This document shows positions 1 to 12,177 of a stretch of DNA of 64,000 nucleotides, one piece after another. The notes under the pieces were generated by a model. That model saw only the letters and a program-made list of their open reading frames with translations, searched no databases and was not told the origin of the DNA. This stretch comes from Mastigamoeba balamuthi (Eukaryota > Evosea > Mastigamoebida > Mastigamoebidae), in NCBI GenBank assembly GCA_902651635.1, contig CACRSC010000053.1, positions 124,001 to 188,000 of the forward strand, given 5' to 3'. Position 1 is the first letter of the stretch; each line of letters starts with the position of its first letter. Position numbers and translations under genes: made by a program.

Positions 1-346
1 CTCGGCGACGTTGGCTCTGAAGACGGCGTAGCGGTGTTCCTCTTGGGGAAAAAGATGCACACGATGCACACTCGGTCAGATGTGCACATGGGACCCCGGG
101 GCGTGCGAGGGGTGCAGGAGGGCACGTACCACTCTCAGGAGTGGCGTAGGAGCGAGAGTACTTGGTCTTCCACGCTCTCTGGGTCACGCAAAGCAGTGTG
201 AGCGACGGGAGGCACAGAATCTGCTGCTGTTCGTCTCCTTCCCAGGGCATATGTGGGCATGCGGTGGGGCTTACCCATTGGCACAGTTCGTCGCACGACA
301 GAGCGCCCACGAAGAGGGCTGATAGGATAAGGAGAGAGACGCGCAT
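1..346 (-). CDS. Papain-family (C1) cysteine protease, 5' part only (gene runs off the window)
   Basis: Only the start of the gene is present. The N-terminus is a signal peptide (MRVSLLILSALFVGALSC), followed by the beginning of an I29-type inhibitory prodomain containing AWK..YSRSY and EEHRYAVFRANVAE. Exons read 275-346, 130-178 and 41 down to the window edge, with introns 179-274 (GTAAG...CAG) and 42-129 (GTACG...AAG). The first two exons are 72 and 49 nt, exactly the lengths and phases of exons 1-2 of the complete protease at 26939-29623, and their sequences align (SCDELCQW against SCDDLCRW). The two are therefore paralogs. The protein should be a secreted or endolysosomal zymogen. Catalytic residues lie outside the window, so activity cannot be judged. 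Confidence 0.75.
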   Translation of the reverse strand, partial: MRVSLLILSALFVGALSCDELCQWVSPTACPHMPWEGDEQQQILCLPSLTLLCVTQRAWKTKYSRSYATPESGTCPPAPLARPGVPCAHLTECASCASFSPRGTPLRRLQSQRRR

Positions 347-853
347 TAGCGCCTGAAGGTGCACCAACACTTGTGATCACTGGGAGTATTGAGAGACTGA
401 GAAAACCCTGGCGGTTGCTTCACCCCGTGAACACGACAATCCAGCTGAAAGAGGCTATGCCGGTTGTGAAAAGGCGGTTGTTCATATCTTTCCATCGATT
501 ATGTAGCGCACGTTCAGTATCACGTGCCGTTCCCATACATTTCTCCTCGATAGGATTCACACTCATGACGCACCCATCCATTCTCGCAGGAGATTTCAAG
601 TAATATTCCGGCTCCTCACACTCACAATTTGTGGGGCTTATGCCGAATGCCGAGAATTCCCAGGAAGTGGAAAGACACTGATAGCAGCGGCATTTGTTTG
701 TAGAGCCAGTGACGAAGCGTTCACCATTTTGCAGAATCAAGGCCAGTATTGTTACAAATTCAGCAAACACATTCCCTCTAGCATTTCACCCACGCCTCTT
801 GTTTCAGATTACAGTCAGACAAGAAGTATCTAAAAAGAACGTTATTTACCTAG
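347..853. other. Intergenic, no gene recognised
   Basis: Lies between the protease start and the 3' end of the cyclase gene. A 116-codon minus-strand open frame at 420-770 contains several Cys residues, but it has no recognisable domain and no splice partners, so I do not call it. Confidence 0.5.
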
Positions 854-3094
854 TCAAGCCTTTATTCCATTCAGAGTGTATGCTTTGTGAATTCCCTTTC
901 CTTTCAAACGAACATCGAAGGCATCACTCATCTCGAACTCATCATATAACAAGTCATGTAAGGTCTGGCATACCACTGTTGACTCAGAGATGCTCTTAAG
1001 ACGGGCAGCCATGTTCACTGTGTCAGACCACACATCATAAGCCCATCTACTCTTTCCGATGATTCCACCACTAACAGGACCACAGCTCATTCCAATTCTC
1101 ATCCGCACGGGTTGACCACACATTGATATACCCAATGCGACACAATGAATATCCAAGGCTACCATTGCCAGCTTGTGTGCACACTTGGGGTCTCGCTCTG
1201 ATCCAGTAACAGCCACTAGAAAGACGTGAGTATGAAGGAGTACTATGTGTGTACTATAGACATCTCCGATGGTCTTGATTTTCGTGGCACCACGTTTCTC
1301 AACAATGTTGTCTATCTCCATCACAAGTTGATTGAGAAAACGGACTACTTCTTTTGGCGCTGTGATATCAGACCAGTTGTGAAAGCCTTGCACATCCGAG
1401 AATAGAACTGCAGCATTATCATACAGCTCGCTTGTGCGATGCCCCTGAAGGAGGGCAAGAAAAACATGCTTGGGAAATAATGATCCAACAATCTCTTGAG
1501 TGCATCTGACATAGCTGTTAACGAGATTGCACATCTTGCTCGTACTGTTGCTCTGAATCGAGAGTGTCCAGCAAGTTGTTAACTGCAGCCGCTACCATCG
1601 AGAGCTCTCTTGCCCCTATAAATTGAACCCTATTCTCTTTTGTACTGTTGAGGGCCTGACGAACACTATTTGACAATCTCAGAACTGATCTACCAAGCAG
1701 AACTTCGAGGAGAACTGCACTCAGCGCTATACATCCACACAGTACACACACTCCAATGACACACATATTCACCACTGCTGAGTTCTGCTTCTTCTCAATG
1801 GTGCGGTCTTCTCCAACAAGAACGTACAATGCTGGCTGACCACTCTGCACAGAGGCTTCTCGTTAGTAAACTCGAAGTCTGGTGCTGACATACGTTGTTC
1901 CCGAACACAGACCCCACAGCAACATAATGGTCAGGAAGAGAAGGGCTAGTCGAAGAACAACAAACAGCCTTCTGATCAATCAACTGGTCGAGAGATGCTG
2001 AGGCAGCTTGATTGATCTCAAGCCCATGCACTATCACAAAATTGCTCAGTTAATCCAGATGCTGACTGGATTGAAATTTGTACCATTCATTGAAACATTC
2101 CAGGTCGTGGACACGTTGGTGTAGAGGCTGGGCGTCCCGATTGTATTGACCCACAGCGATCTCAACCGAGGTGGAGCACTCCCTATAGTGGCCAGGGCAC
2201 CAATGCAGAGCCCTGATACCTCGGCCCATTGCTTCAGTACAACGTGGACGTCCAATGTGAACACCAACCAACCCACCATCGCTCCTGTGCCATTGCTGAA
2301 CCTCGCTGGCTCCGAGGCCACCATGAACGTTTTCCCCCTTGTGGGTGTGAGCTGTCATTGTGAGTGTTGAAGCTCTCACTGTGTTGGGTCGTGAAGAAGG
2401 CCCGAAACCCGGCCTTGAGTCTTCAGAGCAGTGGATATTTGGACCAGCTCGGTCTCTGTCAGGGTACGAGGCAATTGCTCCATCATGTTCCACCCCTGGC
2501 CGCACAATAAATCCCCATTCGCTTTGTAGTACAACATTGCGTCGAGTCTCGTCCCAGAGATCTGATCGTAGGACTTTCCGTTGCCATATTTCACAGTCCA
2601 GAAGCTGCTGCTCATGTTCTTGGTGTGCAGAAAGTTGTATGCGTCGTCCTGAGATCCCAACCTGTTATTTTCATATTACATCATTCGGCTCGCACCCAGA
2701 CAGCCCACGACAGTGTTACTCCGTCCAGGTCCTTCAGAGACGCGAACAGGAGGTTCGCGACTCGGTGCATATCTGCTCTGGCCTTGCTCTTGACGAGACC
2801 CAATGTGCTCTGCGAGAACATCACGGTGGTCAGGCTGACCACGACCGCGGACCCCACGACGAACACGGCGGCGAGACCCACGACGGTCCTGACCCTCAGC
2901 GACCTGCGGAAGACCCCCGAGAGCCGGTACCAAAGGGCGGACCACCCGGACTCCTTGTGGACCTCGTCGATCTTGGGCTCCGCCGACGAGTGTGACGTTG
3001 TCTCGATCTCCCTGGCTGCTCCAGGGCCCCCTGTCGTCGTGCTGTGGACGAGCTCTACGAGATCGGGGCGCTCAGCACGCGCAGTGTGCTTCAT
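854..3094 (-). CDS. Transmembrane adenylate cyclase with CHASE4-like sensor
   Basis: Seven exons: 2696-3094, 2380-2648, 2084-2337, 1894-2030, 1546-1844, 1255-1514, 854-1215; 659 aa. Order: cytosolic N-terminus, TM about 55-80, an extracellular sensor beginning WDDAYNFL (the W-D-D/T-Y hallmark of CHASE4) and ending near 350, TM about 378-402, a HAMP-like linker, and a class III cyclase domain about 460-650. Visible catalytic residues are metal Asp in LFSDVQGF and TIGDVY, adenine-type Lys in TKIKTIGD, Asp in YDVW, and transition-state Asn and Arg in VNMAARL. This predicts cAMP production in response to an external ligand. Introns are 31-53 nt, one with a TACTAAC-like branch sequence. An upstream in-frame ATG at 3190 is an alternative start. 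It is divergent from the related cyclase at 3582-5998. Confidence 0.85.
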
Positions 3095-3581
3095 TGAGGG
3101 CAGCAACTTTGGTTGTGATCTCGAGGCGGACCGAGGAGTGTGGTGACTCACCTTCCACTGCGTTTTATTTCGAATAATACCAGTTTGCATGCTTATTCAA
3201 ATCACTGCTCCGAATTGGGTTCGGATTCTATAATTTGTTCACCAAGAGTTTTTACGTTATTTCGGAAGCAAATCTAAATTTAGCACAGATAGCAGTACGA
3301 TGTGAGGGCGCAGAAACAATAAACGACATGCACCGACCGAGTCGATCTCCGGGATGTAGCCTTGCTCTTCTCAGTCAAGCGCACTTCCTGTCACACCCAC
3401 GCGGTAGGCATGCAGTTCTCACTCAGTTATCACACTCGGGGATAGACGCAGTAGTTTTCCACGAGTTTTCACTCAGCTTCACTCATTCAGGACTGTCGGA
3501 GCTCCGCGAGTACAACCAGCATATCCAGAGAGGATACGGAACGCACAAGCTAAAAAAAGAAGACTGCTGTCTCGGCCGTTA
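3095..3581. promoter_or_regulatory. Shared divergent promoter region of the two CHASE4-like cyclases
   Basis: A 487-bp gap between two head-to-head start codons. It should hold both promoters. I see no TATA box or other element I can name with confidence. Confidence 0.4.
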
Positions 3582-5998
3582 ATGCACTCGACCGACACTC
3601 TCCTCGCCTCGTCAAGCCGTCTCCTCCGCCCACAGGGCAGATCCCTCAAGCTGACGTTGGGAACGCACTGGTGGAACTCCCTGCGCGCTCGGACAGTGCT
3701 CTGGTCCCTGCTCGTGCTGGCTGCCGCCCTTGGTGCAATCACCGGAGGCCTTCTGGCGACGGGAGGGCAGACGGCGGGCTTCCTCGAGCACCAGCAGGCA
3801 GTCAAGGACATGGGACTCGCCTTGAGAGCCCTGTCCACCACCGACGCCACTCTCCTCAACCTCGTCCAACAGTGGTCCTTTTGGGTTCGGGCCTCAGCCG
3901 AGTTATCTCAAAGCCTCTAGAATATTCCGCTGACGTCGGCATTAAAATGGTGACACCCGTCGCCTTGCAGGATGACCTGTACATTGCTGTAGCGACGGGC
4001 CAGCTGAAGTCATGGCTTCAGGGCAACACGTTCGCCATTGATTCCTATGATCTCACCGCGATGCTGTACTTCGACAACGACGGAAACGTAGCTTCGCTCC
4101 ATCACCAATGTTCTCATCTCATAAGGGTTGGAACACAGTTTTCCGGTGGCTATGCGTACAAGTCTAGGAGTGAAGCAATCAGTGCGAATGTGCCATCCGA
4201 GTGGCTTGGGCCAATGTCGCGCTCTCTAAGAAGGTCTGGCAAAGTCGAGGGACTAATATTCGAGCCGGAGTCGTGCGTGGCAGTTGGCCGTGACATCAAT
4301 GGTGCTAAGAATTCGCAGGGGCACTCTTCATTGGGTGGCGTCATCGAGGATAACGATGGCAGATCACACGGGAGATGACGGTGGGTGGTGCGTTTTCACA
4401 AGAGATGTTTACACAGATCTCCGAAAGACGTCGCTGACTGCCGACGTATGCATATCATTGTAAGAAACACCCCCATACGTCTGTCTCTCATGTTGGCCAG
4501 ATTCATAGACTACGACCACATCCACAGTTCCTTGAAAACCATGTTCGATCCCCTCATGAGGGAGCACGCCTTTGTCAATGCAACAAACCCAGTGGCCCAT
4601 AGTATGTGACTAGCACGAAACTTGCGCCTCCTAACTGAATCACATTCATAAAGGCAATGACGTGTATACCTCAACGCTGTCCGACGCACAAGAGAATTGC
4701 TGTAGCGAGTCACTCTTCTGCTCTCCTTTCTGCAGTGAGGCCTCATCACATTATGTTGGAACAGTGAGCATACTGAGCGATATCGTACATATAGAGCCTT
4801 CAAAATCCATCAATTCTCATTATCTTATCAGAATGGGAACCCTGCGGCTTTCGTATTCTTGAGATCCGTTCGAAGTGTGCACGATCTTATCTACTCGGGT
4901 ATTCACTCAATCTCACATAGACTTTCTCACACTCTTTGAACAAAGCTATGACACGGCTTTCTGGATTGACATTTCTGGCACTGATCGCTATCTCACTCAT
5001 TGTGTTCGTCCTTCTGGAAACTGGTGTGCTCCGACAGCTCAATGGGTTCATGAACCGCATCATTGAAATTTCCCAGAGCAAAGTACCATCTTCCCCCCCC
5101 CCCCCCTTCTCTGGTTTTGCAGAGCTCACGATCCACAGCATTTCAATGAGAGACTCGTTGACATTGATATCAACGGGCTTCACCGTCTCGCAAGAAACGT
5201 CAACTCCCTGATGGATAGCGTGGAAGCTCAGAAGAGGTGATTCACCCAGATGCACGATGCAGAACTCATGTGCCGCGCAGGAGATACGATTTCATTCTGG
5301 ACAACACATTCCCGGCGCACGTGGTGGACTGTCTCAAAGTGGGGACACCGTTTGCTGAGCACTACGACAACGTCACGTGTGTGTTCGTGGACATCTGCAA
5401 CTTCACTCTGTGGTCCTCGCACACATCGCCCATGGACGTCACCGAGTGCCTAAACGAGCTCTACTGCGACATGGACGAGCTCACCGACAAGGCCGGAGCT
5501 CTCAAGATCAGGACCATCGGGGATGCCTACTGTCCGTGCTTCTCTTCCACCCGCACATTGATCCTGCCTGACCCCACTGCCACAGTGGCCGCAGTAGGAA
5601 TGCCGGAGGAGATGACCGACCACGTCGCTGTGGCTCTGACACTGGCTGCGGCGTTCAGGGGCATGTGCTGCTCCAGGACGCTCACCGGGCAGGAGCCGCT
5701 CGAGTTCCGCATCGGGGTTGCGAGCGGCTCGTGCAGCGCCGCAGTGGTGGGGTGCAAGAAGATCACCTACGAGGTCTGGGGGACCCCTGTGGTGATGGCG
5801 CAGAGGCTCCAGGAGAGTGCCGCCCCAGGCGAGGTGCTCTGCACCGCCGAGTGCAGAGACGCGGCGCCCTCTTCGTTCGCTTTTGGGGAGGAGCGGAGCA
5901 TCTCGGTTAAGGGTGCCCCTTGTGCGGTTGCCCCCCTGCGTTGGAAGCAAGCTCTCGCTGCTGACCACGAGTTCTCCATCCGAAGCACTGCACCCTGA
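3582..5998 (+). CDS. CHASE4-like receptor nucleotidyl cyclase, catalytically atypical
   Basis: Eleven exons: 3582-3884, 3971-4087, 4139-4272, 4319-4459, 4501-4601, 4654-4763, 4795-4852 (donor could instead be 4868), 4946-5082, 5139-5236, 5281-5531, 5595-5998; about 617 aa. It aligns along its length with the neighbouring minus-strand cyclase: TM1 about 34-55, sensor beginning WDDLYIAV, TM2 about 326-346, linker, cyclase domain about 400-600. Both metal Asp residues (FVDICNF, TIGDAY) and the adenine-site Lys (ALKIRTIGD) remain. However, the segment equivalent to DTVNMAARL reads TPVVMAQRL, so the transition-state Asn is Val, and YDVW is YEVW. By class III family rules this should lower or abolish catalysis. 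It may work as a regulatory or dimer partner. One intron carries a 14-C run. Confidence 0.8.
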
Positions 5999-6176
5999 GA
6001 TCCGACGATCCCTCAGCTCGCAAGAATACTGTTAATTGTTAGTTAACCGCTCAGCGTCCCTTACGGCAAGCACACAGATCTCTGCACGCAGATCCCCCGC
6101 GCCTAAAAAACCGCTCCTCAATATCCGGTGCAAGTGTTGAGATTGCCGTATCCGCCTCCGCCTTCGCTTCGAAAAA

Positions 6177-9171
6177 ATGCCCCGTTGCAGCGTTGTGATC
6201 GGGGCAGCGCGACGCGCCGCGTGGGGCCTCGCTGCGGTCGCCTCTGTCGCGCTCCTCTCGGCGGGCTCCGCGCTCTGCGCCCTCGGCTGGCGCCCGTCGC
6301 TGGCCCCCAACGCTGCCCGCGGGCTGTGCGTCTGATCCGCAGTTTCTTTATTCTTTTTAGTTCTCTTCGCCGGTCCCCGCGCTGAGCGGCTGACCGCACG
6401 GCACCCGCCCGCCCCGCTCGGGGGACAGCGTCGCTGGCGGCGTGGCCCTGGCGCTCGTCTCTGGCTTGACGGTGCTGCGAGCTGCGGCCTTCGTGCGGAG
6501 CCGCTGCCCCAAATCCCCGCGGACTCTGCAGGCGATTCCCCTCGACTCGCCACTGCGCGAGGCGGTCCTGTCTGTGCCCAGCTGGCACGCCCTGCCCCTG
6601 ACGCGAGCCCTCTGCGTGCTGTCGGCGTGCGCGTCGGGCATCTCTGCGGCCGACGCCCGCGAACGCGCTGCGCTGTTCGGGCCCAACGAGACGACGAAGC
6701 CCGCGGGCGCCACGGGGGCACTCGAGTGGTTCCTCGCCGAGGTCCGCGAGCCCGCGCAGGCCCTGCTGCTGCTCGTCGCCGTACTCTACACCGCGTTCGG
6801 CGAGCTCGCCGAGGCCGCGCTGGCGACGGGCGTCGTTGTGCTGGCGATGGCCAGCGAGATGCTCACAGAGCGCCGCTCCAAGTCCGCTCTCGCCCGCGCG
6901 AGCGCCCGCTACGCGCGCTGCCGCCTCGTCGCCGTCTCCCGCCCCGCTGCTAACGACGAGCGCTCATCGGGCTCCTGCCCCGTGGCCGACGTCGTGCCGG
7001 GAGACGTTCTGCTGCTCAGCGCGGGCGTGCGAGTGGCCGCAGACGCTCTGGTGCTCCCGGGCAGCTCGGGGCTCGCGTGCGACGAGTCGCTGCTCACGGG
7101 CGAGGCCGCACCCGTGCCCAAGGCTGCGGCTGCTGCGGGGATCCCCGAGGCGACGCCGCTCGCGGAGCGCAGCAACGTCGTGCACGCGGGGTCCGTCGTC
7201 ACGCGGGGCCGCGGCTCCGCTGTGGTCTTCGCGACGGGGCCGCGCACGACCGCCGGCGCTGCCGCAGCCGCCGCGACGTCGCGGGGCTCGAAGGAGCGCA
7301 AGACGCCGCTGCAGGGCGCACTGGGCAGGTCCGCTCTGGTGCTGTGCGGCGTCACGGGCGTCGCCAGCGTTGCGGCAGCGGCAGTGGGGCCGGTGGCAGG
7401 GACGGCCTCGTGGCGCGACGCTGTGCTGACGGGTCTCGCGCTGCTGTTCGCGACGATACCCGAGGAGCTGCCGCTGCTGGTCGTCGCCGTGCTCGCCGTC
7501 GGCGCGGCGAAGCTCGGGGCGCGAGGTGTCCTGGCGCGTGGGCTCAGGGGCCTCGAGACACTGCCGCTCGTCGACACGGTCGTCACCGACAAGACGGGCA
7601 CCCTGACCCGCGCGCAGCTGCGCGTCGTCAGCGTCGTGCTGCCGCCGTGCGACGAGCTGCCGGCCACCGAGGCCGAGCGGGACCCGCGCATCGCGGGTCT
7701 CCTCGTCGCGTGGTCCGCGCTGCGCGACGTCGCGAGGGGCCCGGGGGTCGCGGATGTCGTCGACGACGCGGTCCGCGAGTTCGCGTCTCAGGTCCCGCCA
7801 GAGCTCGTCACCCTCGGCAGCTCCGATCCGGAGGCTCGTCGCGACTACATCAGCCTCGATGGCGGCTCGAAGCTCGCCGCCGTCTATGCGGACGGCTCCA
7901 CGTTCTTCGTTGGGGCCTCCGAGTGCGTGCTGGCCAAGTGCGAGGACGTCCCCGCGGGGCTGGACCGCGCGCTCGAGTCCGCGGCGTCCGCTGGCACCCG
8001 CGTCATATGCTACGCCCGCGGTTCTGCGTTCAGCGGCGCCTTCTGCTTCGACGACCCCCTTCGCGATCGCTGCGCCGACGCCGTGGCCGAGTGCCTCTCC
8101 GCGGGCATCCGCGTGCTCATCGTCACCGGAGACCACCCGGCCACCGCTGCCGCCGCAGCCCGCGGCCTCGGCCTGGACGCCTCCGCCTCGGCTGTGGTGC
8201 GGTGCGGCGCGGGCCCCGTGGAGGAGGTGCCCGCGTCTGCCGTCGTGTACGCGCGGGCGACGCCGCAGCAGAAGCTCGACGTTGTGCGGTCGCTGCAGCG
8301 GGGCGGCCGCGTGGTCGCCGTCGCCGGCGACGGCTACAACGACGCGCCGGCCCTCGCGCACGCGGATGTCGGCTTCTCGGTGGGCGAGCGCGCCTCCGAC
8401 GCGGCGCGCGAGGCCTCGTCGATAGCCGTCCTGCGCGGCGGGTTTCCCGACATCACTTTGGCGCTGCGCGAGGGCCGGCGGCTGCGCGAGAACCTGTTCA
8501 ACTGCGTCGCGTTCTACCTCGCCGCCAAGCTCGGGCTCGTCATGTCCGTGCTCTGCGCGACGTCGGCCAGCGCGTACCCGCTGTCGCCGGCCCACGTCAT
8601 CGCCTCGGAGGTCTTCATGGACGTCGGCGCCAGCCTCGCGTTCGTCGCCGAGCCCGAGCAGCCCCGGTCCATGTCGGAGCCCCCGCGGCCTATGCCCGCG
8701 GTGCTGGGGCTCGAGGTGCTGGGCAGGACTGTCGCTGGCGGTGTGGGGCTGTCTGCGTGCGTGCTGGCGGGCTACTGCTGGGGCATCGCGACGGGCGACG
8801 TCCCGCGGGCGAGGAGCGTCGCTTTCGTCTGTTGGCTGCTCGGCCACGTGTGCCTCGCGGTGCAGTTCAGGACCAGGACAGCTCCCCTGGTGGCCGACCC
8901 GCTGCGGGTGCTGCGCAACGTCCCCATGCTGGTCTGGATCGTCTCCGCGACGGCGGTGGCCGCTCTCGCCGTGCTCGTCCCGCGGGCTGCGTCTGCGCTG
9001 GGGTTCTCTGGGCTCCAGCCCCGCGACCTCGGCGTGGCGGCTTGCGCGGCTGCGGCTGCAGCGTTGCCGTTCGAGCTCGTGAAGATCGCCATCGAGGTCT
9101 GCAAGCGTCTGAGGTCGCCTCGACCCCGGGGTCCCCTCGACGAGAGACGATATTTGCTCCAGGCCGAATAG
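6177..9171 (+). CDS. P2-type cation-transporting P-type ATPase
   Basis: Two exons (6177-6325, 6429-9171) give 963 aa. The ATG exon encodes a hydrophobic leader. Motifs: actuator LTGEAAPV near residue 271, membrane motif IPEELP, phosphorylation site DKTGTLT near 436, hinge TGDHPAT, and GDGYNDAPAL near 683. About eight to ten membrane helices are visible. PEELP resembles bacterial-type Ca/Mg-class pumps. No canonical KGAP nucleotide-loop motif is seen. The ion cannot be assigned from sequence; Ca2+ or another divalent cation is the best guess. The large second exon has no in-frame ATG near its beginning, which is why I use the upstream spliced ATG. It converges with TKL receptor kinase 1. Confidence 0.85.
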
Positions 9172-9284
9172 GGTTCGTTGTGCTGCGCCAACCCCGAGCG
9201 CAGTGCAGCTCAAAACGGTTCTCATGTTCGCTGTGCAGACCGCGGCGATGGGTTTGTGCATCCCTGTGGGTGTGCGCGTTGGTG

Positions 9285-12133
9285 TTATGTGTTGGCTACT
9301 GGTGTGGAGATAAGTTCGCAGATTAGCTCGGTAATTGCCGCAAAAGAAGGCCTGTCGTCCGACGCCTGGGCCCAGCAGCGCTCGATCACGCTCCTGAGCG
9401 GGCACTCTGGCACCTCGAGCCTCCTGCCCTCGCATACGAACGCTGATATCGCAAACGAGGACTGGAACTCCTTGTACGGGATCTGCCGCGTCTCCACGAA
9501 CCACAGCAGCACCCCGTACGAGTACACGTCCGCCTTGGGCCCGTAGACCTTCCCGTCGAGCACCTGCGGCGCGCCCGCGTAGTGAGACTGGCGGTGGGAA
9601 ACGCACTGAGAACCGTACTTCGGGGGCCATGTAGACCGGCGTGCCGACTGCTTTGGTGTACGACTGCTCTGCATTGCTGCCGATGGCCCGGCTCTCTCCA
9701 AAATCTGACAGCTTGACGCGAACCGTGTCCGTGGGGCTCAGCGAGACCATCAGCACGTTTTCCGGCTTCAGGTCTGCGACGTCGCGATCGCTCCGGGTGA
9801 GCGCAGCGGGGGGCAGGGCGGCAACAGCAACTGCTAGCCAAGCGCACCTCTGTGGATGATGCCGTTCTCGTGCAGTATGTTCATGCCGCGCGAGATGTCC
9901 TCCACTATCTTGAGCTTCAGGAGCGGCTCCAGAGGCCCCTTCTGCACGAGCGATGCGAGGCTGCACAAAGGAGCCGGTGAGGAGAGCCGAGCGGGCAGAG
10001 AGGAGCGCAGCGGGCACAGCGGGGGCGCACTCTCCGAGGGGACAGAGCTCCATGACGAGGGCCGTGTGCTTGCTGGTCAGCACAGCGCCGTAGAAGCAGA
10101 CGACGTAGGGCGAGCGCAGCTTCGAGAGCAGCTCGAGCTCGCGCACGACGCTCTCGCGGCAGTTCTCAAAGGCCATCATGTCCGCCTTGACCTCCTTGAC
10201 CGCCACTGGCTGCCCGCGCCACACGCCCGCGTACACGACGCCCATCGCGCCCCTGCCCAGCGTGCTCTTGATCTCCAGTTCGCTCCAGCTCAGCACCGTG
10301 CTGGGCTTGACCTCTGCGCGCACGGGGACGGCGACGAAGACGCCGGAGCCGCTGGGGCTCAGCGCGACGTCGGTCCTGATCGACGTGGTGCACGCGGGCG
10401 TCGCGAAGAGCACCAGCGAGGCCTTGCAGCCCGCGCCGATCGTGAGCCGAGCGTCCGACGCCGCGAGCTTGTAGTCCTCGGGGGCGTCGTGCAGGTGCAC
10501 GGCGAGCTCGACGGGGCTGCCCGACATGTTCTCGATCTCGAGCATCGCGGTCGACTGCTTCCCGACGTCGAGCGGGTCGCCAAAGTCGATGGCGGTCCTC
10601 GAGAGCCTCAGCCCGGCCTCCTCTGCGGAGCGCACGGGCCTGGCGCAGGCGAGCTCCGCGAATGGCAGCGTCATGGCATGCAGCTCGGCTCCGGCCCCGC
10701 GCTGGCGCCTGCGCCGCCGCTGCACGAAGAGGACAGCGAGCACAGCGGCGACGGCGGCGAGCGCGAGGACCAGGGCGAGCGGCACGGCCCACGCCGCCGC
10801 CGAGGTGCCCCCGGAGGAGCACGACGACGAGCACTTGCCGTCGCACGTCTCGCAGCCGGGGACGTACACGGCGTTGCAGATGCTCTGTGGCGCAGCGTGA
10901 GCTCCCGGCGGCCCACGAGAGGGGGGGGGGAGGGGGAAGCGAGGGCGTACGACGTCGTAGACGGTGCACTTCGTCAGGTACATCTCGGGGATGCACTTCT
11001 GCGTCGGGCTGTCCCACCCGCACTTGTCGTGGTTCGCGCAGCCCGCCTGGAAACACACGCGGACGGACAGAGACGAGGGGGTCAGCGGAACTCAGGGCAC
11101 AACGATACGGAAATGCGTGGCGGCACGGGCCTTGTCGGCGATGGTCGTGCACGGAACGCACTGCACCGTCTTGGGGTAGCAGCGGCTGTCGAAGGAGCAC
11201 CAGTGGCATCCGTTGGACACGCCGCACTGTGTCCTGTTAAACGGCCCGCAGTCGCACTCGGCGCTCGACGGCAACTTGTCTGCACGAAGAAAAACACCGG
11301 TTTTCTAAGCCTCGCAACGGGTCTTTGGACAGCGCACCGGACTCGATGCAGGTGCCGGAGACGTTGCACCAGAGGCAGCCGCTGTAGAGAGACGAGGCGC
11401 AGACGTCGGGGTTTGTGATCTTGGTGCAGTCGGGGCAGATGTTTGCCTGCTCGTAACACGCGCTCCTCGCAGAGCACCACGCGCAGCTGTCCGACGCAGC
11501 GGCGCACGACTCCTCGCCGAGGCCCGCGCACTTACTGCAGGGGTCCTGCTTGCTGACGCACACGAGGGTCTTGTCGCACCACGCGCACTCGGCGGCCGAG
11601 GCGCAGGCTCCCGAGTCCCTGATGTCCGCGCAGGCGACGCTTCTGTTGGCGGCCACGCACCACGTGCCGATCCACATGCAGCTCAGCGCGGCGTCGCAGG
11701 CGGTCTTGTCGCGAGCCGCGGCGCACGAGGCGGTGCAGGTGGCGTTGGGCTCGACGCAGCGGCCGTCGACGGGGCACCAGCGGCAGGGCTGCGCGCACGA
11801 GCGCTGGTCGCTGTGGGTGCCGCACTTGGCGCAGGCGTCGGGGCTGGGCTGGCACCTGCCCTCGCTCGGGCACCACGAGCACCCGCGCTCGTGGCAGGCG
11901 GTCGCGTCGACGATGGCGCACTCGGCTGCGGTGGGGCGGGCGCCGCCTGAGCTGTGGTCGTCGTCGGACGGGACGGTTTCCTTGCAGTGGGGGTAGACGC
12001 CCCCGCGGGTGCACTTGTTGCAGGCGCTTCCTTCGTACCCGCTGTTGCACGAGAGGCACACCTGCGGCATGATGCAGACAGAGCAGCCCGCGCTGCTGCA
12101 CGAGGCTGCGCGGGGCGGTGCCGTGAGCTGCTG

Positions 12134-12177
<44 letters not shown>

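Noticed and set aside
6964-11058. 1364-codon minus-strand open frame
   Set aside because: Only its first part matches TKL kinase 1 exons; the rest is antisense to the ATPase and low-complexity Arg/Ala/Gly, a GC-rich shadow.
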